A stretch of DNA of 33,242 nt from JANDLT01 sp041743485 (GCA_041743485.1 JBGTMR010000125.1:1-33242); one strand, 5' to 3'; positions 1 through 8,453 are shown, counted from the stretch's first letter. The notes: generated by a model not told the origin, from the letters alone. Program-made: numbers and translations.

Positions 1-327
1 GGCGGAAGCTCATTCGGCACACCGTCGCGCGTCGCCGTTATCTCGCGCCACAAAACGAAGCGTGCGCCGGGAATGTGCCCCGCGTCGTAGTGCGCGCGCT
101 CGTTGGCGATGTGCAAAATGACGACACGCTCATCGTCGAGATGATTCGCCAGCCAGTGGGGTCGAAACAAGCATGTCAGCGCGCACGGCGGGAGACCCTT
201 GTTTCCGTGAACGCGCGGAACTCCTTTGTCCGTAATTTGTATTTGCCGTTAACACCACCAAGCACGCCAGCAATACAAATGAGAATCGGCGCGAAGTCGG
301 GTTGTTGTTTCGAGATAGATGTTTCAT
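1..327 (-). pseudogene. Secreted rhodanese (thiosulfate sulfurtransferase), frameshifted, 3' end outside window
   Basis: The ATG at 327 opens a peptide with a basic N-terminus and a hydrophobic core (FSFVLLACLVVLTA), which reads as a signal peptide. This frame stops at 130. Shifting frame by one base near 158-161 restores a clear rhodanese N-terminal domain that runs open to the window edge: HWLANHLDDERVVILHI, then YDAGHIPGAR, the usual rhodanese GHIPGA signature. The break lies in a run of four G on the plus strand (158-161). With three, the frame would read through as S-T-H-W-L-A. So either a one-base insertion inactivated the gene or the assembly has a homopolymer error. The catalytic Cys of the C-terminal half would be outside the window. 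It lies 49 bp downstream of the persulfide dioxygenase gene on the same strand, which fits sulfane-sulfur transfer in the cell envelope. The family call is good. Whether the gene is dead is unresolved. Confidence 0.75.
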
Positions 328-376
328 CGGTTCACACTTTCTGTTCGTGGTTTTCACGTCTTCCGTCAAGAACGGC

Positions 377-1816
377 TTATTGCTTCTCGCCCGCTGCCGC
401 CGTCGCTCCGCCCGACTTCGGTTCCGCTGGTTTTTCAACCGGCAACCTGGCTTTCGTCCAAGCGTTCCACGAACCCGGAATGTTGATGACATGCTCGAAG
501 CCGTTGCGCCGCAAGGTGCTGGCGGCGATTGATGCACGGTAGCCGCTGCCGCAGTAAGTCACCACTGTCTTCGCTTTGTCTAACTCGCCGAGATGCTCTG
601 TCAGGTGCGGGACGTAGATGTGACGCGCCCCCGGCACATGACCCTGCTTCCACTCATCGTCGCCGCGCACGTCTAGCACCGTCAGGTCTGCGTCGGCTTT
701 GTGTTCGTTGAGTTCTTGCACCGTCCAGATGCCGAGCGTGTCAAGCGGCAGGGCGGCGTTCTGCCAGCTCGTCATGCCTTCGTGCAAGTATCCGGCAACA
801 TTGTCGTAGCCGATGCGGAACAGGTGCGCGGCTGCAATTTCAATGTCCCGCGTGCTTTCCACCACAAGCAATATTTTCTGTTCGGGTTCGAGCATCCAGC
901 CCGCCCAGTTCGGAAACTCGTCGCGGAGCGCGATGTTGAGAGCGTTCGGAATATGCCCGCCCGCGAACGCCAGAATAGAACGCGCATCAACTACAATCGC
1001 GTTCTTATCTTTCATCGCTTCCTGAAACTCCGGCGGTGTGAGCGGCGCGAGCGCGGGAACGTCGCCGATAATCTTCGCGTCGTTTGCGTTCACCTTTTTC
1101 AACCGTGCGTAGAAACGCGGCGGCTCCGGCATCCCACCCAAAATCCATTCGACGAATTCGCCTTCTGAACGCTCCTTGAAAGTCTGACTGTAAATCTTTT
1201 CGTTGCCGATGGTGGTTTGTCTTCGGTCGCCAATGGATTTACCGCACGCCGAACCCGCGCCGTGACACGGATACACTTCGATGCGGTCGCCCAAAGGCAA
1301 AATCTTTTCAAACAGCGTGTGGTAAAGCTGCTTCGCTAACTCCTGCTCGCTGCCCTTGCCTAACAGGTCTGGTCTGCCGACATCCAGATTGAAGAGCAAG
1401 TCTCCGGTGAAAATGCCGAACGGCTCCGCGCCCTGCTTCTTATCGTGAATCAAGAGCGCGATGTGTTCCGGCGTGTGACCGGGCGTGTGCATCGCGCGGA
1501 GCGTGACGTTGCCAAGTTCGATTTCGTCACCGTCGCTGAGTTGGTTGATGTCGAATTTGTAATCCGCGCTTTTGCCGCCGTGAATCTGCGCGCCCGTTTT
1601 CGCGTGCAGTTCTCTTGTACCGGAAACGAAATCGGCGTGGATGTGCGTTTCAATCGTGTGTGTGATCTGCACGCCTAACTCGCGTGCGCGGTCGAGATAA
1701 ATTCCCACGTCGCGGCGCGGGTCAATCACAGCGGCGACACCCGCCTTATCGTCGCCGACGATGTAAGACAGCTGCGCCAATCCTTCCGAGTTGAACTGTT
1801 CGAGTATGAGTGCCAT
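377..1816 (-). CDS. CstB-like persulfide dioxygenase with two rhodanese domains
   Basis: 479 aa, predicted cytoplasmic. Residues 1-230 are a metallo-beta-lactamase fold of the ETHE1/persulfide dioxygenase type. Visible are ETHIHADFVSG (H58, H60, D62), the TPGHTPEH loop (H114), FTGDLLF (D139) and the late CHGAGSACG motif (H185). The usual DH of HxHxDH is DF here, so the second metal site is incomplete, as expected for a mononuclear iron enzyme. Residues about 266-355 form a rhodanese fold with no Cys at the active-site loop (VVESTRD), a pseudo-rhodanese. Residues about 365-462 are an active-looking rhodanese with Cys422 in YCGSGYRAS. This order matches staphylococcal CstB, which oxidises low-molecular-weight persulfides to sulfite or thiosulfate. 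An SD-like AGAGG lies 8 nt before the ATG. It heads the distal end of the minus-strand sulfur gene run; the rhodanese follows and a TlpA thioredoxin precedes. Confidence 0.9.
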   Translation of the reverse strand: MALILEQFNSEGLAQLSYIVGDDKAGVAAVIDPRRDVGIYLDRARELGVQITHTIETHIHADFVSGTRELHAKTGAQIHGGKSADYKFDINQLSDGDEIELGNVTLRAMHTPGHTPEHIALLIHDKKQGAEPFGIFTGDLLFNLDVGRPDLLGKGSEQELAKQLYHTLFEKILPLGDRIEVYPCHGAGSACGKSIGDRRQTTIGNEKIYSQTFKERSEGEFVEWILGGMPEPPRFYARLKKVNANDAKIIGDVPALAPLTPPEFQEAMKDKNAIVVDARSILAFAGGHIPNALNIALRDEFPNWAGWMLEPEQKILLVVESTRDIEIAAAHLFRIGYDNVAGYLHEGMTSWQNAALPLDTLGIWTVQELNEHKADADLTVLDVRGDDEWKQGHVPGARHIYVPHLTEHLGELDKAKTVVTYCGSGYRASIAASTLRRNGFEHVINIPGSWNAWTKARLPVEKPAEPKSGGATAAAGEKQ

Positions 1817-1878
1817 CTTCGTTACCTCTCTTACCGCTTTTAAGTTGTGTTTACCTTCATCTTCAAGTTAGCTCGCGT

Positions 1879-2427
1879 TCACTTTTCGGCTAATAACTCT
1901 TCGACATCTCGTCTGAGCGTTGACTCGGATACCGCGCCTTCGTAACGCTTGGCGATGCGCCCCTGCCGGTCAACGAGAATCGTCACGGGAATCGTGCGCG
2001 GGATCATCGTCATGTTAGCGCGCTCACGGCTTATCAAAATCGGGTACGGCACTCCGTATTCACGCACGAAGTCGCGTACCACTTCCTCGCCGTCCTCATC
2101 AAGCGAGATGCCGACGATTTCCAGACCGCGTGCTTTGTATTCGTTCGCCACGCGGACGAGCGCGGGTGTTTCGGCGCGGCACGGCGGACACCATGTCGCC
2201 CAGTAATTAACGACGACGACTCTGCCTTGCTGTTGACTCAAACTCCACGTCGCGCCGTTCAAATCCTGTGAAACAAAGTCACCGAACGCTTTGCGCTCAG
2301 TTGCGGGCGCAACCCCGCCGCCATGCCAGATTGATTCCGGCGCGAACGCCAAAAACAACACGCCGATGACGGCGAGTGCGCCGAGCGGTTTCAAGACTTT
2401 ATCTAACTTTCGCATTCTGTCAGACAT
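1879..2427 (-). CDS. TlpA/ResA-type membrane-anchored thioredoxin
   Basis: 182 aa. One hydrophobic segment (about residues 13-29) anchors or exports the protein. The rest is an AhpC/TSA-Redoxin thioredoxin fold with WATWCPPCRAETPAL (Cys80, Cys83) and a TIPVTILVD segment carrying the cis-proline. CPPC with WATW is the TlpA/ResA signature, which points to an extracytoplasmic reductant of disulfides or persulfides. The start is supported by GGAAG 7 nt upstream, inside the end of the BLH gene. Only 3 nt separate it from that gene, so the two are almost certainly co-transcribed. In sulfur-oxidation loci, thioredoxins of this kind (SoxW/SoxS type) keep carrier or catalytic thiols reduced. That role here is inference from context. 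Confidence 0.9.
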   Translation of the reverse strand: MSDRMRKLDKVLKPLGALAVIGVLFLAFAPESIWHGGGVAPATERKAFGDFVSQDLNGATWSLSQQQGRVVVVNYWATWCPPCRAETPALVRVANEYKARGLEIVGISLDEDGEEVVRDFVREYGVPYPILISRERANMTMIPRTIPVTILVDRQGRIAKRYEGAVSESTLRRDVEELLAEK

Positions 2428-2430
2428 CTT

Positions 2431-2895
2431 TCAGCTTCCGCTTGCCTGTTGCGATTGCTTGGAGTGAGCGTCAACGTACTGCTCGAAAAACTCTTTCAGT
2501 TGCGGCTCGCTACTGCAATCGAAGCCGACCTCCTGTGCTTTCCCCATCGCCTCTTCCGCCGTCATCCCAGCGCGCGTCGCCAGATGCATAAACGCCATCG
2601 CACCGGCGCGCATCCCCGAAGCGCAATGCACCAGCGCGGGCTTCGGCAGTTCGTCAATCTCCTTCAAAACTTGCGAAGTAAGTTCATCGCTAATCTCTTC
2701 TTTCTTGACAGGAATGTTGACGTAGGTGAGTCCAGCCGCTTTCGCCTGTTTCTGTTCATCCGGCATGAAGCCTTCTTCGCCGGACGCGCGCAAGTTAAGC
2801 ACCGACTTGAAACCTTCCTGCGCCGCTTGTTTCAGTTGCTCCGGTGTGACCTGACCGGTCACGGTGATTTCGTCGTTGATTCTTTTGCCTTCCAT
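2431..2895 (-). CDS. BLH/DUF442 dual-specificity-phosphatase-like protein
   Basis: 154 aa, no signal peptide. It has the DSP-like fold of the beta-lactamase-hydrolase-like (Blh, DUF442) family: an N-terminal segment with VTGQVTPEQLKQAAQEGFKS and VLNLRASGEE, then the P-loop VHCASGMRAGA (H90, C91, R96) that matches CxxGxxR, then AMGKAQEVGFDCSSE. Length is normal for the stand-alone domain. In Agrobacterium and Xylella the same domain is fused to a persulfide dioxygenase and sits with tauE/safE and an ArsR repressor (BigR) in a sulfide-detoxification operon. Here dioxygenase, exporter and ArsR are all nearby, so a role in sulfide or persulfide metabolism is likely. The exact reaction of this domain is unsettled. 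It is tightly coupled to the downstream TlpA gene. Confidence 0.88.
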   Translation of the reverse strand: MEGKRINDEITVTGQVTPEQLKQAAQEGFKSVLNLRASGEEGFMPDEQKQAKAAGLTYVNIPVKKEEISDELTSQVLKEIDELPKPALVHCASGMRAGAMAFMHLATRAGMTAEEAMGKAQEVGFDCSSEPQLKEFFEQYVDAHSKQSQQASGS

Positions 2896-2932
2896 TGTTT
2901 CTTTCCCTTTTTAAGTTTGTAATTGTGAGTCG

Positions 2933-4384
2933 CTACACAGCGACGAATTTCGCGTGAGTCAAATCTGCATTGACTGGCGAGTGTTTTTTGAAATACAGAC
3001 GCAGCGCATCAATCGCGTGCGTCCCCGTCTTATGTTTGTCACCTGCGTCTTTCATGTCTTGTTCGCCCGCACCCGCGACCTTATAACGACGGTCGGGATC
3101 GAACGCTTGACCCGCGATGTCTAAATGCTCGACGCGCGTGCCCTTCGGGTTGTTAAGGCGCACGACGGCATTCAAGCCGGATACGCGAATCACATAGCCG
3201 CCCCTCTGTTTGAACGGGTCGGACGAATAAACGCTCTCCAAACTCTCTTCCAATTTCTGCCTGATCTGCCTGCCGGTCATCTCGACGGTGAAGACTTCCG
3301 GGTCGGTCGGAATCATCTGCCACAGATCACCGACCGTGACATCGCCCGGCATAACGGGTGAGCCGTAACGCCAGCCGTGCGAGAAGGCGACATCAGCACC
3401 TGTTAAGTCGAGGTAAGCATCCGTGATGAGGTTATCCATCGGTGCTTCTAAAACTGTCATGCGGTGAAGCGCGGTCACGGTCTGCCCGACAACTTCATTC
3501 AATCGTTCACGAAACGGCGCAAGTTGTTCGTTGATGAGCGATTCGACTTCCGCGTCCGGTTCAATCTCTTCTTTGAGTTCAATCAATTCATGTTTGAAAT
3601 CGCAGACGTGACCATCCCACACCTCTACATCGAGCCGACCGAGGAATGAGCCGTCGAAGCCGGACTGAATCAAAAGCGTCTTGCCGACGCGGACGGGTGT
3701 GGCGAGACGGTTGTGCGTGTGACTGCTGAGCAGCACGTCAATGCCTTCAATCTCTTTGGCGATTTTGACTTCCTGCGGAAAACCTATGTGCGAAACGACC
3801 ACGATGAGATCAACATGTTCTTCGCGCCGTAGTTCGGCGATGCAGCGCGGCAGTGTGTCCGTGCCGTCGCTGATACGCAGCCCTTCACCGAATTTCTTCG
3901 GCATCGTCTGCGTGACAATCGGCGAAGTCAGCCCGATGAAGCCGACTCGCAACCCGCCAACCTCTTTAACGATGGACGGCGTAAATTCGCGCTCGCCCGT
4001 CTCGGCGCGTTCGGCGTTACAGGCGATGACCGGGAAATTCATCTCACTGACACGCTGGCGCAACACTTCGGGACCGAAGCCGTACTCCCAGTTGCCCGGC
4101 GTCATCACTTCGATTCCCATTTGATTGATGATTGGCACGACGCACGCGCCCTTCGTCCATTGTGCCGGAGCGGTGCCGTGAATCGTGTCGCCGCAATCAA
4201 CAAAGACGCTCGCACCGTCCGTCTCTTTCAAGATTTCTTTAACGATGGTCGCGGCGCGGGCGTGACCACCCGTGCGACGATACTCGGCTCGCCCGTTACG
4301 CCAGAAAAGTTCCGGGTGCAACTCTAAATGCGCGTGCGTGTCGTTCTGCTGAATGAGCGTCAACTTCTTCGTGGCGTTGTTCAT
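2933..4384 (-). CDS. Cytoplasmic 5'-nucleotidase/SoxB-like metallophosphatase-fold protein
   Basis: 483 aa counted from the ATG at 4384, preferred over the ATG at 4390 because GGAA lies 8 nt upstream of it. There is no signal peptide, unlike its two paralogues. The N-terminal calcineurin-like domain keeps the dimetal ligands: NDTHAHL (D15, H17), DCGDTIHG (D66), the Asn of PGNWEY (N98), VVVSHIGF (H199) and SSHTHNR (H222, H224). The catalytic His-Asp pair of UshA-type nucleotidases (GNHEFD) is replaced by Trp99 and Gly102. The C-terminal 5'-nucleotidase domain follows, with GRQIRQKLEESLESV. This divergent active site resembles the SoxB (thiosulfohydrolase) branch more than true nucleotidases, but no SoxAXYZ genes are visible, so substrate is unknown. 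It is 16-22 bp from the next paralogue upstream. Confidence 0.85.
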   Translation of the reverse strand: MNNATKKLTLIQQNDTHAHLELHPELFWRNGRAEYRRTGGHARAATIVKEILKETDGASVFVDCGDTIHGTAPAQWTKGACVVPIINQMGIEVMTPGNWEYGFGPEVLRQRVSEMNFPVIACNAERAETGEREFTPSIVKEVGGLRVGFIGLTSPIVTQTMPKKFGEGLRISDGTDTLPRCIAELRREEHVDLIVVVSHIGFPQEVKIAKEIEGIDVLLSSHTHNRLATPVRVGKTLLIQSGFDGSFLGRLDVEVWDGHVCDFKHELIELKEEIEPDAEVESLINEQLAPFRERLNEVVGQTVTALHRMTVLEAPMDNLITDAYLDLTGADVAFSHGWRYGSPVMPGDVTVGDLWQMIPTDPEVFTVEMTGRQIRQKLEESLESVYSSDPFKQRGGYVIRVSGLNAVVRLNNPKGTRVEHLDIAGQAFDPDRRYKVAGAGEQDMKDAGDKHKTGTHAIDALRLYFKKHSPVNADLTHAKFVAV

Positions 4385-4406
4385 AACCATATTTCCATTC
4401 AGTGAT

Positions 4407-6059
4407 TTACTTACGCTTCTCCGCCAACTTGGTGATGCGACCCGTGGGCGGCGCGGAAACTTCGCCGCGTTGCGTCATCCACCCTCTAACTATCTCGTAC
4501 TGCTTGCCCATCTCGCGTCTGTCTGTTCCGCGCACAAAGTCTTGGTAGTTGTGTCCGCCTTCGGCGAGCAGCGCGTTGACGGCGACCGCATAGCGACGAC
4601 GCGAAGCAAGCGGCTGATTACCAACGGTGATGTCGCGCACGCGGCGACCATTGCGCGCGTTCGGGTCAAAGCTGAACCGCAAGCCGGAGACTTGAATCAT
4701 CCCGCCGACTTTCTTTCGCGTGTCTTTCGTCGTGAAGTTCTCGATTGATTGCTCAAGCACGGTACGAATCTGTGCGCCGGTAATCTGCATCGTCCAGACG
4801 GCGGAGTCGTGCGGAATGAGATTGCGTAGTTCGGCTGCCGTGATGTCGCCGGGTTGAATCGCCACGCCGTAGCCGACTCCGGGTAAGAATGCAATTTCAG
4901 TCTTAGTCGTCTCGCGGATGGCGTCGGCGAACAAAGAGTCTGCGGGTGATTCGCCGTCGCGTGTCTCCGGCTCCTGATTGGCGATGGTATGAGCGCGTGC
5001 GATGAGGTTCGACGCGCGACCGACGCGCTCGTTCATCGCCGATTCGTGCGGCGCGCTCTGTTGTTGGATTACGCCAGCGACGGCAGGCTCGGATTCGCCG
5101 TCTATGATGGGAATCAGTGTGCGACGGTGTGACGTGATGCGACCCTGTTCGACGGTCAAATCAAGCCGTCCGAGATCGGAGCCGTGTGCGCCCGCTTGGA
5201 CGATGAGCGTGCTGCCCACCTTGAGCGCGTCTTTCATCCGGTTATGGCTGTGACCGCCGATAATGACATCTATGCCGGAAACCCTTTGAGCCAATCCTTT
5301 GTCCGCGCCGAGTCCGAGATGCGTGAGCGCGACGATGATTTCCGCCCCTTCGCGTCGCATCTTCGGTACATACTCGCGCGCCGTCTCGACCGCTTCACGA
5401 AAACGAAGATTCTCGACGTTCTTTTTGACGGAAGTAAGCGGCGTGTTCGGGTAAGCGAGTCCGAGTATGCCGACTTTCACGCCGCCCGTTTCACGAATGA
5501 TGTAAGGCTTGGTGAAGAGTTTGTCGGAAGAACGATTGACGATGTTCGCGGCGAGAACGGGAAAGCGCGCTTCCGCGATACGCGCACGCAGCTTCCCGGC
5601 GGTGAAGTCAGGTTCGTGATTGCCGATCACCATCGCGTCGTAGCCGATAGAGTTCATGGTTTCGATGACGGCACGACCTTCCGTCTCGGCGGCGACACCC
5701 GTGTCGCCGATGGTGTCGCCCGCGTCCAAAAGCAGTACACAGTCTTTGCCGACTGCTGTGCGAACCTCGCTAACATGCGCCGCAAGGCGGTCAAGTCCAC
5801 CGACGGTTTTGCCCGCCAACTCGCCGTCCCAACCCTGCCACGATTCGAGATGTCCGTGGATGTCGTTGGTGTGCAGAATCGTGACGCGGTGTGTGTTCGG
5901 AGAAGTGCTGTTCGCTTGCATGTAAATCTTTGCGGCTGAAACAAAGCTTGTGAACAGGCTTACGCCGATTAACAAAGTGATGAGTGCAGACCAAAACTTC
6001 GTGTGCTTCTTTCCGATTCGCATTATGTAATTAACCCTGCGCTTGACGATGAAATTCAT
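4407..6059 (-). CDS. Exported 5'-nucleotidase (UshA-like) family protein
   Basis: 550 aa from the ATG at 6059, chosen because GGAAGG lies 5-8 nt upstream; the longer reading from 6101 would place that SD inside the gene. A basic N-terminus and hydrophobic core (about residues 22-41, ending FVSAA) form a signal peptide. The metallophosphatase domain has LHTNDIHGHL (D66, H68), DAGDTIGD (D115), VIGNHEPDF with the complete catalytic set N147-H148-D151, LTHLGLG and GGHSHNR. The C-terminal domain contains GAQIRTVLEQSIENF and GLRFSFDP. It therefore looks catalytically competent as a periplasmic nucleotidase or phosphoesterase, unlike the two flanking paralogues with Trp in place of His. It sits between a TlpA gene and the cytoplasmic paralogue. 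A link to sulfur metabolism is from context only. Confidence 0.87.
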   Translation of the reverse strand: MNFIVKRRVNYIMRIGKKHTKFWSALITLLIGVSLFTSFVSAAKIYMQANSTSPNTHRVTILHTNDIHGHLESWQGWDGELAGKTVGGLDRLAAHVSEVRTAVGKDCVLLLDAGDTIGDTGVAAETEGRAVIETMNSIGYDAMVIGNHEPDFTAGKLRARIAEARFPVLAANIVNRSSDKLFTKPYIIRETGGVKVGILGLAYPNTPLTSVKKNVENLRFREAVETAREYVPKMRREGAEIIVALTHLGLGADKGLAQRVSGIDVIIGGHSHNRMKDALKVGSTLIVQAGAHGSDLGRLDLTVEQGRITSHRRTLIPIIDGESEPAVAGVIQQQSAPHESAMNERVGRASNLIARAHTIANQEPETRDGESPADSLFADAIRETTKTEIAFLPGVGYGVAIQPGDITAAELRNLIPHDSAVWTMQITGAQIRTVLEQSIENFTTKDTRKKVGGMIQVSGLRFSFDPNARNGRRVRDITVGNQPLASRRRYAVAVNALLAEGGHNYQDFVRGTDRREMGKQYEIVRGWMTQRGEVSAPPTGRITKLAEKRK

Positions 6060-6128
6060 TTCAAAACCTTCCTTCTGCTTTCGGCATATTTCACCAATCA
6101 CTGTCGTTAGCTTTCACAGTCGTTAGCT

Positions 6129-6713
6129 TCACTTTCTTGCGCCGACCCGTGTCGGGCGTTTTCTAACAACAGGCGCGAGCAGTTTTTCGATGTCCTCTCG
6201 TAAAATTATTTCCTCAATCGCGCCGACGTATTTCTTTGCCAAACGCCCTTGACGATCTATCAGCAGCGTCGTCGGCACGGGTTGAATCCGGGAGAGCGCG
6301 GAACCGGGAACCGGCAACAGCACGGGATACGGAATCTTGTATTCCGCGACAAACTCCTTGACGACAATCGCGCCTTCCTGATCGAGCGCGATGCCCGCGA
6401 CGGATAATCCCCGCGCTCTGAAATCTTTAGCGAGGCTAATCAGCACGGGAGTCTCTTCACGGCACGGCGGACACCATGTTGCCCAGAAGTTTATAAGCAC
6501 CACCTTGCCGCGCTGCTCGCTTAACCGCCATTTTGCGCCGTTCAAATCCGGCAGCGTCAACTCGGCTAAAGGTTTCGAGTTCTTCGCCCCGCTTGTTCGC
6601 GCACCTTGCCCGAACGCTTCAGTCACCGGGAAACAAACACCGCTGAGGACGATAGCGACCATCACACTTGAGACAAACCGAAGTAGCACACGCTCCTTAT
6701 TACAAATCATCAT
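6129..6713 (-). CDS. Exported TlpA/ResA-type thioredoxin
   Basis: 194 aa. A signal peptide or anchor spans about residues 10-35 (VSSVMVAIVLSGVCF, then TEAFGQG). The thioredoxin fold has NFWATWCPPCREETPV (Cys81, Cys84), GIALDQEG, and VPTTLLIDRQGRLAKKYVG, where the Pro before TTLLID is the cis-proline. It is clearly related to the TlpA gene at 1879-2427 along most of the domain, so the pair arose by duplication or the module duplicated. Its ATG at 6713 overlaps the stop of the upstream SoxB-like gene as ATGA, so translation is coupled. Each TlpA gene in this run is paired with a phosphatase-fold protein, suggesting it supplies reductant to that protein or its partner (inference). Confidence 0.9.
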   Translation of the reverse strand: MMICNKERVLLRFVSSVMVAIVLSGVCFPVTEAFGQGARTSGAKNSKPLAELTLPDLNGAKWRLSEQRGKVVLINFWATWCPPCREETPVLISLAKDFRARGLSVAGIALDQEGAIVVKEFVAEYKIPYPVLLPVPGSALSRIQPVPTTLLIDRQGRLAKKYVGAIEEIILREDIEKLLAPVVRKRPTRVGARK

Positions 6714-8407
6714 TTCTTATGCTCCGCGCCGTCTCCGACTGCCCGCCGCGTCGCCGCAGCCCCTTTGCCCAACTCGTACTGGCTCCACACTCTGCCCTGC
6801 GCGTCTTCCGCCGACACGCGCCCTTCAACCACCGGACGCACGGTCTTGTGTCGTCGCAAGTAAGCTCGCATCGCGTCATGCACGGTGAGCGACAGCACGC
6901 GCGTGTCAGATGCGCCGGTGAACCGGCAGAGAGCTTCCGCCGGATCGCCGGGGCGGTCGCACGATGCCACGGTGTAGCGTTTATTGTCCTGCACAGGTTG
7001 ATTGCCTACTTTCATCCACACCACGCGCTCGCCCCTCGGCACGCCGAGACGAACGCGCACCGTCATGCCGCTCGGTCGCGCGCCCCACCCGCCGCGCTGT
7101 CCGTAGGCGTCACCGGCAAAGACCTGCTCTAAACTCTCTTCCCAAAACTCCCGAAGTTGTTTGCCGGTCAGTACGCCAAGTTTGATTTGCGCCGCCATCG
7201 GAAAGATGTTGAAGAGCGATTCTTCGGTGATCGCGCCAGCCGGAACCGGATAAGAGAAGCGGAAGCCGTTCGCCATGCCGATGTCCGCGCCCGTCGCCTC
7301 GCGCACCGCATCTGCCATCAAGTTGTCCATAGAGCTTTCGAGTACGCCTTTGCGAAACAAGTCGGTCTCCGTGTTTCCGACTATCGCATCCAGTCGCTGG
7401 CTGAACGGACGGCGAATCTTGGCGACCAAGCGTTGCACTTGCGGGTCGGGTCGGTAGCGTTCGGGAGTCACTTCGAGCAGTTTATGTTCGTATCCAATGA
7501 CGCGCCCACCACGCACACGAAACGTGACGCGCGACAGAAACGAGCCTTCCGAACCGGACTGGATGACGGGTGTGCCGCCTTCGATAACGGGTTGCGCGGT
7601 GCGCTCATGGGTGTGTCCGCCGAGGATGAAATCAACGTCTTTGATTTCGCCTGCGAGTCGTGTCTCCTGCGCGAGTCCGAGTTCGGTGGCGAGCAGCACG
7701 ACCTCGACGCCTTCGCGCCGCAGGCGATCCACTTCCGCCTGCACATCCTCTTTGAAGGTGAAGCGCAACCCTTTAGAGAAATCGGGAGCCATACTCTTAT
7801 CCACGATTACCGAAGTCACGCCGACGACACCGACGCGCACGCCGTTCACGCTTTTGACGTGTGACGCCGGAAACATCCGCGCGCCCGTCTTCGCGTCGAA
7901 GAGGTTGATCGCTACGACCGGATGGTTCAGTTCCCGCATCCGCTGCCGGAAGGTTTCAGTACCGTAGGCATACTCCCAGTTGCCCGGCACGAAAGCGTCA
8001 ATCCCTAATTGATTGACAATTGGCACAATCGCCGCGCCCTGCGTCCACTCGGCTATCGCCGAACCGTGAATCGTGTCGCCGACATTGACGAGCATCGTCT
8101 TGCCGGGTCGCCGCGCCCGCTCCGCTTTAATCGCGGCGGCGAGCAGCGGGTAGCCGCCCGCCAATCGAAACACCGGTTTGCCTTCGGCATCAAGAAAGAT
8201 TTCGGGATGCACGTCGAGCGCGGCGTGCGTGTCCGCCATATGCAGGATAATCACTTCACGCGCGTTGGATTGAAGACGGCGCGCTTGCTGTCGCCGTCCT
8301 TGCGCCGCCGCGTCAATCGGGACAAAGCACAGCACGGAGACGGAAGCTAAGAGAAACAGCGACTTAGTTAAAGTTTTTGATACGCATTTGTGGAGTGCAA
8401 AAGCCAT
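6710..8407 (-). CDS. Exported SoxB-like 5'-nucleotidase-family protein
   Basis: 565 aa from the ATG at 8407. The frame extends to 8464 but that ATG lies at the edge of the operator and upstream of the likely promoter -10. The 8407 start gives a clean signal peptide (SLFLLASVSVLCFVPIDAAA). Metal ligands are kept: LHMADTHAALD (D59, H61), VGDTIHGS (D111), PGNWEYAYG (N143), and GGHTHERT. As in the 2933-4384 gene, the UshA catalytic His-Asp pair is replaced, here by Trp144 and Ala147. The C-terminal domain has GKQLREFWEESLEQV. The W-substituted motif, export and adjacency to a TlpA thioredoxin are SoxB-like traits. No SoxYZ carrier is visible, so thiosulfohydrolase activity is only a hypothesis. 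It is first in the minus-strand run, opposite the arsR gene. Confidence 0.87.
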   Translation of the reverse strand: MAFALHKCVSKTLTKSLFLLASVSVLCFVPIDAAAQGRRQQARRLQSNAREVIILHMADTHAALDVHPEIFLDAEGKPVFRLAGGYPLLAAAIKAERARRPGKTMLVNVGDTIHGSAIAEWTQGAAIVPIVNQLGIDAFVPGNWEYAYGTETFRQRMRELNHPVVAINLFDAKTGARMFPASHVKSVNGVRVGVVGVTSVIVDKSMAPDFSKGLRFTFKEDVQAEVDRLRREGVEVVLLATELGLAQETRLAGEIKDVDFILGGHTHERTAQPVIEGGTPVIQSGSEGSFLSRVTFRVRGGRVIGYEHKLLEVTPERYRPDPQVQRLVAKIRRPFSQRLDAIVGNTETDLFRKGVLESSMDNLMADAVREATGADIGMANGFRFSYPVPAGAITEESLFNIFPMAAQIKLGVLTGKQLREFWEESLEQVFAGDAYGQRGGWGARPSGMTVRVRLGVPRGERVVWMKVGNQPVQDNKRYTVASCDRPGDPAEALCRFTGASDTRVLSLTVHDAMRAYLRRHKTVRPVVEGRVSAEDAQGRVWSQYELGKGAAATRRAVGDGAEHKK

Positions 8408-8453
8408 AGATGTTTGACCCTTGAAAGAGAACTTGCCAGTGGTGAGACCTGAG

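Noticed and set aside
5184..5939. A 251-codon plus-strand open frame antisense to the exported 5'-nucleotidase gene
   Set aside because: It has no family features, is Arg/Asp-rich with shadow-like composition, and the opposite strand encodes a clear conserved protein.
7157..7864. A 235-codon plus-strand open frame antisense to the SoxB-like gene
   Set aside because: Same reasons: no domain, odd composition, and it lies wholly within a well-supported gene on the other strand.
2933..8407. Calling these genes soxB
   Set aside because: No SoxAXYZ genes are visible and one paralogue has an intact nucleotidase dyad. I kept SoxB-like or 5'-nucleotidase-family wording.
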